A DNA stretch of 64,000 bases. Source: Bacteroidota bacterium (GTDB lineage: Bacteria > Bacteroidota > Bacteroidia > Chitinophagales > Chitinophagaceae). Position numbers and translations under genes: made by a program. How positions within the stretch are numbered: the stretch's first letter is position 1; the number at the start of each line of letters is the position of its first letter. The notes under the pieces were generated by a model. It made no database searches, was not told the DNA's origin, and saw only the letters and a list, made by a program, of their open reading frames with translations. The stretch lies in assembly GCA_023386045.1 (NCBI GenBank), contig JAEWKK010000010.1, positions 62,001 to 126,000 of the forward strand, in the 5' to 3' direction. Shown in pieces: positions 42,281 to 51,065 of this stretch.

Positions 42281-42327
42281 GAATACCGGGCAGTATACAG
42301 GATGATTACAGCCCGGTATTCTTTCAT
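42281..42327 (+). terminator. strong hairpin between tRNA-Leu and tig
   Basis: A perfect 11-bp stem GAATACCGGGC / GCCCGGTATTC with a 19-base loop starts five bases after the tRNA, followed by the weak T-run TTTCATTAT. It ends 17 bp before the tig ATG, so it may terminate the tRNA or control tig in its leader. Confidence 0.65.
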
Positions 42328-42343
42328 TATCAATCAAAATATT

Positions 42344-43717
42344 ATGGCTACAGTTACCCAACAGGATGTTGCTCCTCTTCATAAGCACCTGAATGTTACA
42401 ATCAACAAGGAAGATTATCTTCCCACATTTGAAAAATCCTTAAAAGAATATAGCAAGAAAGCAAATATTCCTGGCTTCAGAAAAGGCATGGTACCTGCTG
42501 GACTGATCAAGAAAATGTATGGCAATTCGCTCTTTATGGACGAAGTGCTGAAAACAGTTGACAAGGAAGTGTTTCAATACCTGCAGGATGAGAAGCTGGA
42601 CATTTTTGCCCAGCCCTTACCGGTAGATATGAAACTTGACCAGCTGGATGTGAACAATCCAAATAACTACACCTTCACTTTTGAAGTAGGCATGAAGCCT
42701 GAGTTTCAGCTGCCCGATCTTTCCAAAGAAAATATCAAAAGATATAAGGTTACCATTACGGATGAAATGCTGAATGAAGAAATCGAGCGCCTTCGTACAC
42801 GTTATGGCAACATGACAGAACCCGAGACTGTGAGTGACGAGAACAATGTGCTGAATGTAAGCTTTACTGAAACAGATGCTCAGGGCAACATACTGGAAGG
42901 TGGACTGCAAAAAGATAATTCTATGCTATTAAAATATTTCAAACCTTCCTTCCGCGCTAACCTGCTTGGGAAAAAGAAGGATGATAGCATTTCCATAAAC
43001 CTTGATGATGCTTTTGAAGGCCAGGAAAAAGAATGGGTATTGAATGACCTGGGCATAGACAGTGCTACTGGCCGTCATTTCAAAATGACCATCACCAAGA
43101 TTGGACTGGTAGAACCAAAAGAGCTGAATGAAGAATTCTTTACGCAGTTGTTCCCTAATGAAGAAGTAAAAACAGAAGCTGACTTCAGGGAGCGTATCAA
43201 ATCAGAATTGCAAAGACAATGGGATGCTGAAGGCAGCAACCAGCTGCAACATAGTCTTTACCATGTACTGCTGGATCATACCCAGATCAACTTCCCACAG
43301 GATTTCCTCAAGCGCTGGCTGAAGTCCCAGGGTAATGAAGACAAGTCTCCCAAAACAGATGAGGAAGTAGAAGCAGAATTTCCCCATTTCCTGAACCAGT
43401 TGAAATGGACGCTCATATCTGAAAAGATCGCCACTGACAATAATATACAGGTTGGTGCCGAAGAGATCAGGCAGTTTGCCAAACAACAGCTGCTGGGTTA
43501 TATGGGCATGCAGAACCTTGATGAAGAACAGCAGTGGGTGAAGGATTATATTGACAGGATGATGAAGGACAGGAAATATGTGGACGATGCTTACAACCGC
43601 ATGCAGACGCAGAAAATATTTGAATTCGCAGAGTCACAGGTGAACGCCGTGGAAACACCCATCACCAAAGAAGAATTTATTAAAATGAACGAGCAGCACC
43701 AGCACGCGCATCATTAA
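42344..43717 (+). CDS. tig: trigger factor
   Basis: From ATG 42344 the ribosome-bound chaperone has 457 residues. The N-terminal ribosome-binding domain is clear: a beta strand (HKHLNVTINKEDYLPTFEKSLKEYSKKANIPGFRKG, with the GFRKG ribosome loop at about 45-49), and the C-terminal arms are helical. The middle domain is weakly conserved and I cannot confirm an active FKBP-type prolyl isomerase. It binds emerging proteins at the exit tunnel. The frame continues upstream through the tRNA gene to 42200; that part is rejected. It heads the tig-clpP-clpP-clpX cluster. Confidence 0.92.
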   Translation: MATVTQQDVAPLHKHLNVTINKEDYLPTFEKSLKEYSKKANIPGFRKGMVPAGLIKKMYGNSLFMDEVLKTVDKEVFQYLQDEKLDIFAQPLPVDMKLDQLDVNNPNNYTFTFEVGMKPEFQLPDLSKENIKRYKVTITDEMLNEEIERLRTRYGNMTEPETVSDENNVLNVSFTETDAQGNILEGGLQKDNSMLLKYFKPSFRANLLGKKKDDSISINLDDAFEGQEKEWVLNDLGIDSATGRHFKMTITKIGLVEPKELNEEFFTQLFPNEEVKTEADFRERIKSELQRQWDAEGSNQLQHSLYHVLLDHTQINFPQDFLKRWLKSQGNEDKSPKTDEEVEAEFPHFLNQLKWTLISEKIATDNNIQVGAEEIRQFAKQQLLGYMGMQNLDEEQQWVKDYIDRMMKDRKYVDDAYNRMQTQKIFEFAESQVNAVETPITKEEFIKMNEQHQHAHH

Positions 43718-43738
43718 TACTGACTTACAAAATTCTGA

Positions 43739-43768
43739 AAGGTCGAAGGTTTCCTTCGGCCTTTTTTA
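43739..43768 (+). terminator. intrinsic terminator after tig
   Basis: AAGGTCGAAGG pairs with CCTTCGGCCTT (one G-U pair) around TTT, followed by a T-run. Confidence 0.9.
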
Positions 43769-44043
43769 GTTCATAGGTGATGGTTCATAGTAGGCGGATG
43801 GCGGATGGTTCATAGTTCATAGGCAACGTCCATGGTCCATAGTCTATGGTCCATGGACGTTACCTTAAATTAGATAACCCATCTTCTGAACTTGTGAACT
43901 CGTGCTTTGTCCGCCGTAGCTGAGATCCGAAGCTCTGCGAAGGTTCAGGCTGCAGTGCAACGAAGGTGGAAACTCGTGAACTTGTGAACTCGTGAACTTG
44001 TGAACTCTCGTCCAGCCATGAACCATGAACTATGAACTATGAT
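43769..44043. repeat. mosaic of short-unit repeats between tig and clpP
   Basis: In order: TTCATAG heptads (43768-43822) with GGCGGAT words, a near-perfect hairpin of GTCCATG heptads (43825-43861), GAACTTGT octads (43886-43905), a GC-rich block beginning GCTTTGTCCGCCG, GTGAACTY octads (43971-44007) and GAACTATG heptads (44016-44043). The gap to clpP is about 414 bp with no gene. Confidence 0.75.
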
Positions 44044-44131
44044 CCCTCTGGCATTTTGTCCTGTTTTTACCCAAGCATGGTATTTGATACAGCACAATCC
44101 ATTAATTTGCTATAAATCTAATACAGACGAT

Positions 44132-44836
44132 ATGAGTTTTAATTCAGAATTTGAAAAATATGCCGTGAAGCACAGGGGATTGTCAAGCAATACATTGGAT
44201 AGCTACGGCAAATATTCGGTAACCGCTCTTACTGCAAATGTGATCGAAGAACGCCCCATGAACGTGGCCGTTATGGATGTTTACAGCCGCCTGATGATGG
44301 ACCGGATCATTTTCCTGGGACATCCGATCAATGATGAAGTAGCCAACATAGTTACCGCACAGTTACTCTTCCTGGATTCAACAGACCGTACTAGGGACAT
44401 CAATATGTATATCAACTCTCCCGGTGGAAGCGTTTATGCCGGACTGGGACTATATGATACTATGCAATATGTTTCTCCGGATGTAGCCACTATTTGCATT
44501 GGCATGGCAGCCTCCATGGGCAGCGTTTTATTGGCAGCCGGTACTGCAGGAAAAAGAGCCGCTCTGAAACATGCACGAGTGATGATGCATCAGCCAAGCG
44601 GTGCCATGGGCGGACAGGCTACTGACATCGAGATCACTGTTAGGGAGATCAAGAAACTGAAACAGGAATTGTACGAGATCGTATGCAATCACTCTGGTCA
44701 GACCGTGGACAAGGTGGCTAATGATTTTGAACGCGACTACTGGATGACGGCGCAGGAAGCGAAAGACTACGGTCTTGTTGATGAAGTATTGCTGGTCAAT
44801 CCCAAAAAAGACATCAAAGCAGAAACTAAAAAATAA
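44132..44836 (+). CDS. clpP: ATP-dependent Clp protease proteolytic subunit (first copy)
   Basis: From ATG 44132 the protein has 234 residues. The serine protease triad is complete: Ser128 in GMAASMGS, His153 in MMHQPSG, Asp202 in ERDYWM. INSPGGSVYAGLGLYDTM is the conserved handle-adjacent strand. Fourteen copies form a barrel that degrades substrates unfolded by ClpX or ClpC. The N-terminal 30 residues are longer than in E. coli ClpP. A second clpP gene follows 22 bp later and clpX after it. The frame extends upstream to 44039, but the region is repeat and non-coding, so the ATG at 44132 is chosen. Confidence 0.95.
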   Translation: MSFNSEFEKYAVKHRGLSSNTLDSYGKYSVTALTANVIEERPMNVAVMDVYSRLMMDRIIFLGHPINDEVANIVTAQLLFLDSTDRTRDINMYINSPGGSVYAGLGLYDTMQYVSPDVATICIGMAASMGSVLLAAGTAGKRAALKHARVMMHQPSGAMGGQATDIEITVREIKKLKQELYEIVCNHSGQTVDKVANDFERDYWMTAQEAKDYGLVDEVLLVNPKKDIKAETKK

Positions 44837-44858
44837 TTAACCCTAAAAGAACCGAAAG

Positions 44859-45524
44859 ATGAGCCTTCAAGATATCGCATACAACCGCTTTTCATTGATG
44901 CAGGAACCAGGTGTACCCGGCAATCCTGAAGAACCTGAAGAAGAAAAAGAAGAAAGGGCTGAGCTGGACACAAGAATGCTGTACAAGCGCCTCGAAAAAT
45001 ATTTTTACGACAGCCGCAGTATTTACCTCTGGGGTATCGTTGATGATAAATCTGCCAAGGATGTGGTGACCAAACTTACCCTGCTGGAAGCAGACAACCC
45101 GGGTAAGGAGATCAAATTCTTCATTAGCAGTCCCGGTGGATCTGTTACCAGCGGTATGGTGATTTATGATACCATGAAGCTGATCAAATCGCCGGTGAGT
45201 ACCATTTGTATGGGACTGGCAGCTTCTATGGGAAGTATTTTACTGAGTGGTGGTGAAAAAGGAAAGCGTTATATCTATCCTCATGGTGAGGTGATGATCC
45301 ACCAGCCTTCACTGGGCGGACATATCCAGGCGGTAAGTGCTGACATGGAGATCCATGCCGAGCAGATCCTGAGAACCAAGGAGATGGGCGCCCGTCTTCT
45401 GGCAGAAAATACCGGCCAGACCTTTGAACGCATTAAAAAAGATTTTGAAAGGGATTACTGGATGGATGCCCAGGCAGCTATTGAATACGGCATTGTGGAT
45501 AAGATCGTAGAAAAAGGATTCTAA
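44859..45524 (+). CDS. clpP: ATP-dependent Clp protease proteolytic subunit (second copy)
   Basis: The 221-residue paralogue is also complete: Ser123 in GLAASMGS, His148 in MIHQPS, Asp199 in ERDYWM. The first 40 residues are acidic (NPEEPEEEKEERAELD), unlike the first copy, and the YFYDSRSIYLWGIVDD segment replaces the usual MDRIIFLGHPIND. Tandem ClpP paralogues can form mixed heptamer rings (known for Listeria and Mycobacterium ClpP1P2); whether these two do so is inference. Start is ATG at 44859. A long-looped hairpin with T-run follows 27 bp after the stop. Confidence 0.93.
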   Translation: MSLQDIAYNRFSLMQEPGVPGNPEEPEEEKEERAELDTRMLYKRLEKYFYDSRSIYLWGIVDDKSAKDVVTKLTLLEADNPGKEIKFFISSPGGSVTSGMVIYDTMKLIKSPVSTICMGLAASMGSILLSGGEKGKRYIYPHGEVMIHQPSLGGHIQAVSADMEIHAEQILRTKEMGARLLAENTGQTFERIKKDFERDYWMDAQAAIEYGIVDKIVEKGF

Positions 45525-45550
45525 ATAGAATATTCCAACAGATCAGTCTG

Positions 45551-45613
45551 GGGAAGTGGACAGTAAACATGAAGGAACAATTGCATGACTCTGCCCACTT
45601 CCCTTTATTTTTT
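45551..45613 (+). terminator. long-loop intrinsic terminator after the clpP pair
   Basis: GGGAAGTGG and CCACTTCCC pair, with an inner CAG/CTG, around a loop of roughly 27 bases; a T-rich tail (TTTATTTTTTTC) follows. Confidence 0.75.
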
Positions 45614-45721
45614 TCATTCCTGTCACCCTTTGTCCATAGGCCTTCACCCCTCTTTTATCCTGCTTAACCTAATAATTTCCTATAAAAGCCAGGGGAAAGG
45701 TGCTCTCGCCGCGGAATTTTC

Positions 45722-45729
45722 TATTTTTG
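45722..45729 (+). promoter_or_regulatory. -7 element for clpX
   Basis: TATTTTTG matches TAnnTTTG about 60 bp before the clpX ATG. No clear -33 TTG. Confidence 0.35.
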
Positions 45730-45788
45730 CCTGTTCCAAAGCAGCACTTGGCTGAATTAAACGTTCTAATTATTACTGAATATCATTC

Positions 45789-47036
45789 ATGGCAAAAAAT
45801 ATTTTACATTGTTCGTTCTGTGGCCGTAGTCGCGATGAGGTGAAAATCCTGATTGCCGGACAGGAAGGACATATCTGCGAGAACTGTGTTGAGCATGCGA
45901 GAGAGATCATAGACCAGGAATTAATGGTCCGTGACGATAAAGGCACAGGTACCGCCGCTTTCAAGCTCACGGTAAAGAAACCGATCGAGATTAAAAAATT
46001 CCTTGATGAATATGTGATCGGACAAGATGAAGCCAAAAAAGTGCTTTCAGTAGCCGTATACAATCATTACAAACGCCTTCAATACAAATCGGCTGAGGTT
46101 CCAAAAGATGAAATAGAGATTGAGAAAAGCAATATTGTGATGGTGGGAGAAACAGGTACGGGTAAAACCCTGCTGGCTAAAACTATCGCCAAACTGCTGA
46201 ATGTCCCTTTTACCATTGTTGATGCCACAGTTTTTACCGAAGCTGGTTATGTGGGTGAAGACGTGGAAAGCATTCTTACCCGCCTGCTGCAGGTTTGCAA
46301 CTATGATGTTGCCGCGGCAGAAAGAGGTATTGTTTACATAGATGAAATTGACAAGATCGCACGTAAAAGCGACAATCCTTCCATCACCCGTGATGTAAGT
46401 GGTGAAGGTGTTCAACAGGGCATGCTGAAACTCCTGGAAGGTACCGATGTACTGGTGCCACCACAGGGTGGCAGGAAACATCCGGAGCAAAAGCTGATTA
46501 AAATAAATACTCAGAATATCCTCTTCGTTTGCGGAGGTGCTTTTGATGGTATTGACAAAATCATTGCACGTCGTGTACAAACCAATACTATTGGTTTTAA
46601 TGTTGACAAGGACCTGCAGGAAAGCATGAAAAAGAACCTGCTTCGTTATGTGAATGCGCAGGATCTGAAATCTTTTGGACTGATCCCTGAGTTACTCGGA
46701 CGTCTGCCTGTTGTCACTCATCTTGATCCTTTGGATGCTGAAACACTGAGGGCCATCCTGACAGAACCCAAGAATGCACTGATCAAACAATACATCAGGC
46801 TTTTTGAACTGGAAGGCATCAAGCTGACCATCGAAGATGAAGTGCTGGATTTCATGGTTGAAAAAGCCGTGGAATACAAGCTGGGTGCAAGAGGTTTGAG
46901 AAGCATTTGCGAAGGCATTCTTACTGACGCCATGTTTGAACTTCCTTCTTCCAAAGAAAAATATTTCAACCTCGATATCGAGTACGCCAAACGCAAATTT
47001 GACAAGAGCAAATTGAGCCTCCTGAAAGTAGCATAA
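45789..47036 (+). CDS. clpX: ATP-dependent Clp protease ATPase subunit ClpX
   Basis: The 415-residue AAA+ unfoldase recognises tagged substrates and feeds them to ClpP. An N-terminal zinc finger has Cys8, Cys11, Cys30 and Cys33. Walker A is GETGTGKT (residues 120-127), Walker B VYIDEIDK (about 186-193), and the IGF loop that docks on ClpP is present in TNTIGFNVD (about 265-273). The sensor-2 region GARGLRSICEGIL ends the protein. It lies 264 bp after the second clpP gene with its own -7 element. A heptad repeat begins immediately after the stop. Confidence 0.97.
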   Translation: MAKNILHCSFCGRSRDEVKILIAGQEGHICENCVEHAREIIDQELMVRDDKGTGTAAFKLTVKKPIEIKKFLDEYVIGQDEAKKVLSVAVYNHYKRLQYKSAEVPKDEIEIEKSNIVMVGETGTGKTLLAKTIAKLLNVPFTIVDATVFTEAGYVGEDVESILTRLLQVCNYDVAAAERGIVYIDEIDKIARKSDNPSITRDVSGEGVQQGMLKLLEGTDVLVPPQGGRKHPEQKLIKINTQNILFVCGGAFDGIDKIIARRVQTNTIGFNVDKDLQESMKKNLLRYVNAQDLKSFGLIPELLGRLPVVTHLDPLDAETLRAILTEPKNALIKQYIRLFELEGIKLTIEDEVLDFMVEKAVEYKLGARGLRSICEGILTDAMFELPSSKEKYFNLDIEYAKRKFDKSKLSLLKVA

Positions 47037-47037
47037 T

Positions 47038-47094
47038 AGACTATGGTCCATAGTCTATGGTCCATGGACTATGGTCTATGGACTATGGTCTATG
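47038..47094. repeat. GTCYATG/GACTATG heptad array after clpX
   Basis: About seven consecutive 7-bp units (GACTATG, GTCCATA, GTCTATG, GTCCATG) start one base after the clpX stop codon. The first 17 bases (47039-47055) are a perfect palindrome around one T. Confidence 0.8.
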
Positions 47095-47125
47095 ACGGAT
47101 CATTAATAAAATAAAAACTATACAA

Positions 47126-47308
47126 ATGTTTGGATTTGATAAGAGCAATGCACAGGGACAGGTTACAGAACTGGTTGATAAATTAAAATCAGAAGTGAAC
47201 CTGAATGATGAACAGGCCAATAAAGTGGTGGAAACCATCAAAAATTTTGTACTTGAAAAATATCCCATGCTGGCCGGTGCGGTCAATAGTGTCCTGGGTA
47301 GTAAGTAA
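47126..47308 (+). CDS. small protein, paralogue of the next gene
   Basis: The 60-residue helical protein reads ELVDKLKSEVNLNDEQANKVVETIKNFVLEKYPMLAGAVNSVLG. The second half lines up with the following 71-residue protein: both have a DEQAN/DKAQQ-V turn, a hydrophobic helix, KYP or KFP, and an end NSVLG or DSVLG. No function is known to me. It is followed by an intrinsic terminator, so each small gene is its own unit. Start is ATG at 47126. Confidence 0.6.
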   Translation: MFGFDKSNAQGQVTELVDKLKSEVNLNDEQANKVVETIKNFVLEKYPMLAGAVNSVLGSK

Positions 47309-47325
47309 GGTTATTTCTTTCAATT

Positions 47326-47355
47326 AAAAGCGCTTCTTCATGAAGCGCTTTTTTT
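47326..47355 (+). terminator. intrinsic terminator between the two small genes
   Basis: AAAAGCGCTTC pairs with GAAGCGCTTTT around TTCAT, followed by a T-run. Confidence 0.92.
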
Positions 47356-47401
47356 ATGCCAGTGCAGGTGTAATTTTTGCATTTATGCTCAAAACAATTT
47401 T

Positions 47402-47617
47402 ATGAATGATTTGATCAACCAGATCGTAGAAAAAACTGGTATCCCTGCCGATAAGGCACAACAGGTATTATCTGTGGTTTCCGGTTTTGTAAAACAGAAA
47501 TTTCCTGCTATTGGCAGCCAGATCGATTCAGTACTTGGTGGTGCCAGTAAGGAACAGGTTCATTCGGACAGTGCTGCCAACCCATTGGGAGAACTGGGTA
47601 GCAAGCTTGGATTTTAA
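47402..47617 (+). CDS. small protein, paralogue of the previous gene
   Basis: The 71-residue protein reads NDLINQIVEKTGIPADKAQQVLSVVSGFVKQKFPAIGSQIDSVLGG and has a short Ser/Gly-rich tail. The helical core resembles the preceding 60-residue protein in pattern (helix, turn, F/YV-K-FP, SVLG). The turn KTGIP-DKAQQVL is reminiscent of DUF937/YidB-like small proteins, but I cannot confirm this. Start is ATG at 47402; it ends just before the bidirectional hairpin shared with nrdJ. Confidence 0.6.
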   Translation: MNDLINQIVEKTGIPADKAQQVLSVVSGFVKQKFPAIGSQIDSVLGGASKEQVHSDSAANPLGELGSKLGF

Positions 47618-47625
47618 AAAATAAA

Positions 47626-47648
47626 AATCCCGCCCTGAGGGCGGGATT
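47626..47648 (-). terminator. intrinsic terminator for nrdJ
   Basis: AATCCCGCCC / GGGCGGGATT, a perfect 10-bp stem around three bases, with a T-run on the minus strand; it may also stop the convergent small gene. Confidence 0.9.
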
Positions 47649-47684
47649 GGTTCGGGTACATAGGTTTTCCGTCCTAAGTATGGT

Positions 47685-50600
47685 TTAGCTGCAACCCATT
47701 GAGTTGCCGCAGTTCAAACATTTGTAGCAGGTACCGCTTCTTACCGTGATATGTCCGCAGGTATTGCATGCAGGTGCATCACCTTGCATGGACCTTGCAG
47801 CAATATTTACTGCATCCATTGTTGTTGTCTTCTGCACTTTTGTTACTGTAGTTTGAGAAGCCACCACACGCACGCTTGACAATTCAGGCTGTTTCAAAGC
47901 TTTGTCAGCAGAAACATTTGGGGAGGTTAACTTTTCTGCCGAAGCTTTTTCTGAAGTTACATCATCCCACTCTTCTTCACCCGTATTCATCACTTCCGGC
48001 TTATCCAGCACATGAACGAGGTCTGTGCGGTCGAGGTACTCATAACCTAAAGCACGGAAGAGGAAGTCAACAATTGAAGTAGATGATTTGATGTTCGGAT
48101 GCTCAACAAATCCGGCAGGATCGAACTTGGTGAATACAAATTTCTCAACAAATTCTTCCAGTGGCACACCATACTGCAAGCCAATGGACACGGCAATGGC
48201 AAAACAGTTCAGCATACTACGCATGGTAGCGCCTTCCTTGGCCATATCAATAAAGATCTCTCCCAGTGTTCCATCAGCATATTCACCGGTACGCAGGAAG
48301 ATGGTTTGCCCGTTGATCTTGGCTTTTTGGGTGAAGCCCCTTCTTTTTGCAGGTAAGGTCCGGCGTTCAACAATGCTTGCCAGCTTGCGCTTCAATTTTG
48401 TATCAGGTGAAGCCTGCACTCTTTTCTGTACTTCATCCAGCAGCTCTTCGATGGTGAGCTTGGCCATGTCAACAATATTAGAATCCATGGCTGGTGTTTC
48501 CATTGCTGCCGCTTCTTCTGCAGGTTGATCTTCTTTTTTCTTTTTATCAGATTTGTTGGAAAGAGGCTGTGATAATTTCGAACCATCACGGTAAAGGGCA
48601 CACGCTTTTAATCCCAGCTGCCAGCTAAGTAAATAAGCATCTGCAATTTCTTCCACTACTGCTTCGTGGGGCAGGTTGATGGTTTTTGAAATGGCTCCCG
48701 AAATAAAAGGTTGAGCAGCACCCATCATACGGATGTGGCCATGAGCATGAATATAGCGCTCGCCTTTCTTACCGCATTTATTGGCGCAGTCAAATACCGG
48801 CAGGTGTTCTTCCTTCAGATAAGGAGCACCTTCCACGGTCATGGTTCCGCACACATAATCGTTGGCGGCTTCTATCTGTTCGTCGGTAAATCCAAGTGCT
48901 TCCAGCAGGCTCCATTCAAAATTGAAATATTGTTCTGGTTTGAAGCCCAGTCGCTGCAGGCATTCTTCACCCAGGTTATATACGTTGAATACAAAACCGA
49001 TCTCGAAAGCGGCAGCCACTGCTGCATCCAGCTTTTTGATCTCTTCTGCAATGAATCCTTTTTCTGAAAGCGACTGGTGATTGATATGAGGTGCGCCGGC
49101 AAAAGTTCCAGAGCCAACTGCATACTTAATGATGGCATCCACTTCTTTTTCCTGGTAGCCCAGGTTCTTTAAAGCAGAAGGTACTGACTGGTTGATGATC
49201 TTGAAATAACCGCCACCGGAAAGTTTTTTAAATTTCACGAGAGCAAAATCCGGTTCTACACCAGTAGTATCGCAGTCCATCACCAGACCAATGGTTCCTG
49301 TTGGAGCAATCACGGTTGACTGTGCGTTGCGGTAACCATATTTTTCACCCAGCTCCACTGCATCATCCCATGCTTTGCAGGCTGCTTTCAATAAATAATC
49401 AGGACAGTATTGTGCTTTCAAACCCTGGGGCTTTACACTGAGGCCTTCATAGCTGTCGGCATCATAAGCCGCCAGGCGATGGTTTCTCATGACGCGCATC
49501 ATGTGTTCCCTGTTTTCTTCGTAGCGTGGGAAGGCACCCAATACACCAGCCATTTCAGCTGAGGTTTTATAAGAAATGCCGGTCATGATAGCGGTGATGG
49601 CACCGGCGATGGCCCTTGCTTTTTCACTGTCATAAGGAATGCCGCTTACCATGAGCATGGTACCCAGGTTGGCATAACCCAGTCCCAGTGTGCGGTATTC
49701 ATAACTCAGCTGGGCAACTTCTTTTGATGGAAACTGCGCCATCAGCACAGAGATCTCCAAAACAGTTGTCCATAATCTGCATACATATTCAAAACCTTCT
49801 ACGTCGAAAGTATTGTCCTCATGGTTGTAAAACTTCATAAGGTTGGCCGATGCCAGGTTGCAGGCTGTATTGTCGAGGAACATATACTCCGAGCAGGGGT
49901 TGGAAGCCCTGATTTCACCACCTTCGGGACAGGTATGCCATTCATTGATGGTGGTATTGTATTGAGTTCCGGGATCAGCACAACGCCATGCGGCATATGC
50001 GATCTGGTTCCAGAGTTCTCTTGAAGGAATTTTTTTCATCACACGGCCATCGGTCCTTGCTTTCAGCTCCCAGTCTTCACCGGCTTCCAGCTTCTCAAAA
50101 AATGAATTAGGAATACGCACCGAGTTATTAGAGTTCTGTCCGGATACTGTTCTATAAGCCTCTCCTTCATAGTCACTGGCATAACCTGCTGCGATCAATG
50201 CACCAACTTTTTTCTCCTCCTCCATTTTCCAGTTAATGAAATCCACCACTTCAGGATGGTCGAGGTCAAGGCAAACCATTTTGGCAGCCCTTCTTGTAGT
50301 TCCACCACTTTTGATAGCACCTGCGGCCCTGTCACCAATTTTCAGGAAGGACATCAAACCACTTGAAGTACCACCACCACTTAATTTTTCACCTTCACCA
50401 CGTATGTTGGAGAAATTGGTACCTACGCCGGAGCCATATTTGAAGATCCTTGCTTCACGCACCCAGAGGTCCATGATGCCACCTTCATTCACCAGGTCAT
50501 CTTCCACGCTCAGGATAAAGCAGGCATGAGGCTGTGGCCTTTCGTAAGCAGATGTTGATTTTTTGAGTTTGCCATCCACCTGGTCCACATAGTAGTGGCC

Positions 50601-51065
50601 TTGTGGCTTTCCCTTGATGCCATAACTTTCATGCAGGCCTGTATTGAACCATTGTGGAGAATTGGGCACACACATCTGGTTAAGGATGCTGTACACCAGT
50701 TCTTCATAAAAAATCTGTGCGTCATCAAAAGAAGCAAAGTAGCCATAGCGTTCACCCCATACTCTCCAGCAATTGGCCATGCGATGGGCCACCTGCTTTA
50801 CCGAGGTTTCCCTGCCAAGAGATCCGTCAGGCTGGGGCACACCCGCTTTCCTGAAATATTTCTGGGCAAGAATGTCGGTAGCGATCTGGCTCCACTGCTT
50901 TGGCACTTCCACGTTGTTCATCTCGAAAACAACTTCACCGCTCGGGTTTCGGATCACAGAGGTTCGGTAATCATATTCAAACTGGTCGAATACATTGATA
51001 TCCTCTTTTGTATACTTACGCTGGAAGGTAAGTCCTTTGGTGGCTGATCTTTTTACACTTGCCAT
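47685..51065 (-). CDS. nrdJ: adenosylcobalamin-dependent (class II) ribonucleotide reductase
   Basis: The 1126-residue enzyme reduces ribonucleotides to deoxyribonucleotides using an adenosylcobalamin radical, so DNA synthesis can go on without oxygen or a diiron subunit. Signatures include SPQWFNTGLHESYGI, the GGTTRRAAKMVCLDLDHP segment, NPCSEYMFLDNTACNLAS with the active-site Cys and Glu region, and APTGTIGLVMDCDTTGVEPD. The C-terminus has CNTCGHI and CYKCLNCGNS, cysteines that re-reduce the active site. Length suits the large bacterial NrdJ. No class I nrdAB is in the window. Start is ATG at 51065. Confidence 0.96.
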   Translation of the reverse strand: MASVKRSATKGLTFQRKYTKEDINVFDQFEYDYRTSVIRNPSGEVVFEMNNVEVPKQWSQIATDILAQKYFRKAGVPQPDGSLGRETSVKQVAHRMANCWRVWGERYGYFASFDDAQIFYEELVYSILNQMCVPNSPQWFNTGLHESYGIKGKPQGHYYVDQVDGKLKKSTSAYERPQPHACFILSVEDDLVNEGGIMDLWVREARIFKYGSGVGTNFSNIRGEGEKLSGGGTSSGLMSFLKIGDRAAGAIKSGGTTRRAAKMVCLDLDHPEVVDFINWKMEEEKKVGALIAAGYASDYEGEAYRTVSGQNSNNSVRIPNSFFEKLEAGEDWELKARTDGRVMKKIPSRELWNQIAYAAWRCADPGTQYNTTINEWHTCPEGGEIRASNPCSEYMFLDNTACNLASANLMKFYNHEDNTFDVEGFEYVCRLWTTVLEISVLMAQFPSKEVAQLSYEYRTLGLGYANLGTMLMVSGIPYDSEKARAIAGAITAIMTGISYKTSAEMAGVLGAFPRYEENREHMMRVMRNHRLAAYDADSYEGLSVKPQGLKAQYCPDYLLKAACKAWDDAVELGEKYGYRNAQSTVIAPTGTIGLVMDCDTTGVEPDFALVKFKKLSGGGYFKIINQSVPSALKNLGYQEKEVDAIIKYAVGSGTFAGAPHINHQSLSEKGFIAEEIKKLDAAVAAAFEIGFVFNVYNLGEECLQRLGFKPEQYFNFEWSLLEALGFTDEQIEAANDYVCGTMTVEGAPYLKEEHLPVFDCANKCGKKGERYIHAHGHIRMMGAAQPFISGAISKTINLPHEAVVEEIADAYLLSWQLGLKACALYRDGSKLSQPLSNKSDKKKKEDQPAEEAAAMETPAMDSNIVDMAKLTIEELLDEVQKRVQASPDTKLKRKLASIVERRTLPAKRRGFTQKAKINGQTIFLRTGEYADGTLGEIFIDMAKEGATMRSMLNCFAIAVSIGLQYGVPLEEFVEKFVFTKFDPAGFVEHPNIKSSTSIVDFLFRALGYEYLDRTDLVHVLDKPEVMNTGEEEWDDVTSEKASAEKLTSPNVSADKALKQPELSSVRVVASQTTVTKVQKTTTMDAVNIAARSMQGDAPACNTCGHITVRSGTCYKCLNCGNSMGCS

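Noticed and set aside
42200..42343. N-terminal extension of trigger factor through the tRNA gene
   Set aside because: It would translate the tRNA-Leu and the hairpin; conserved trigger factor sequence starts at the ATG at 42344.
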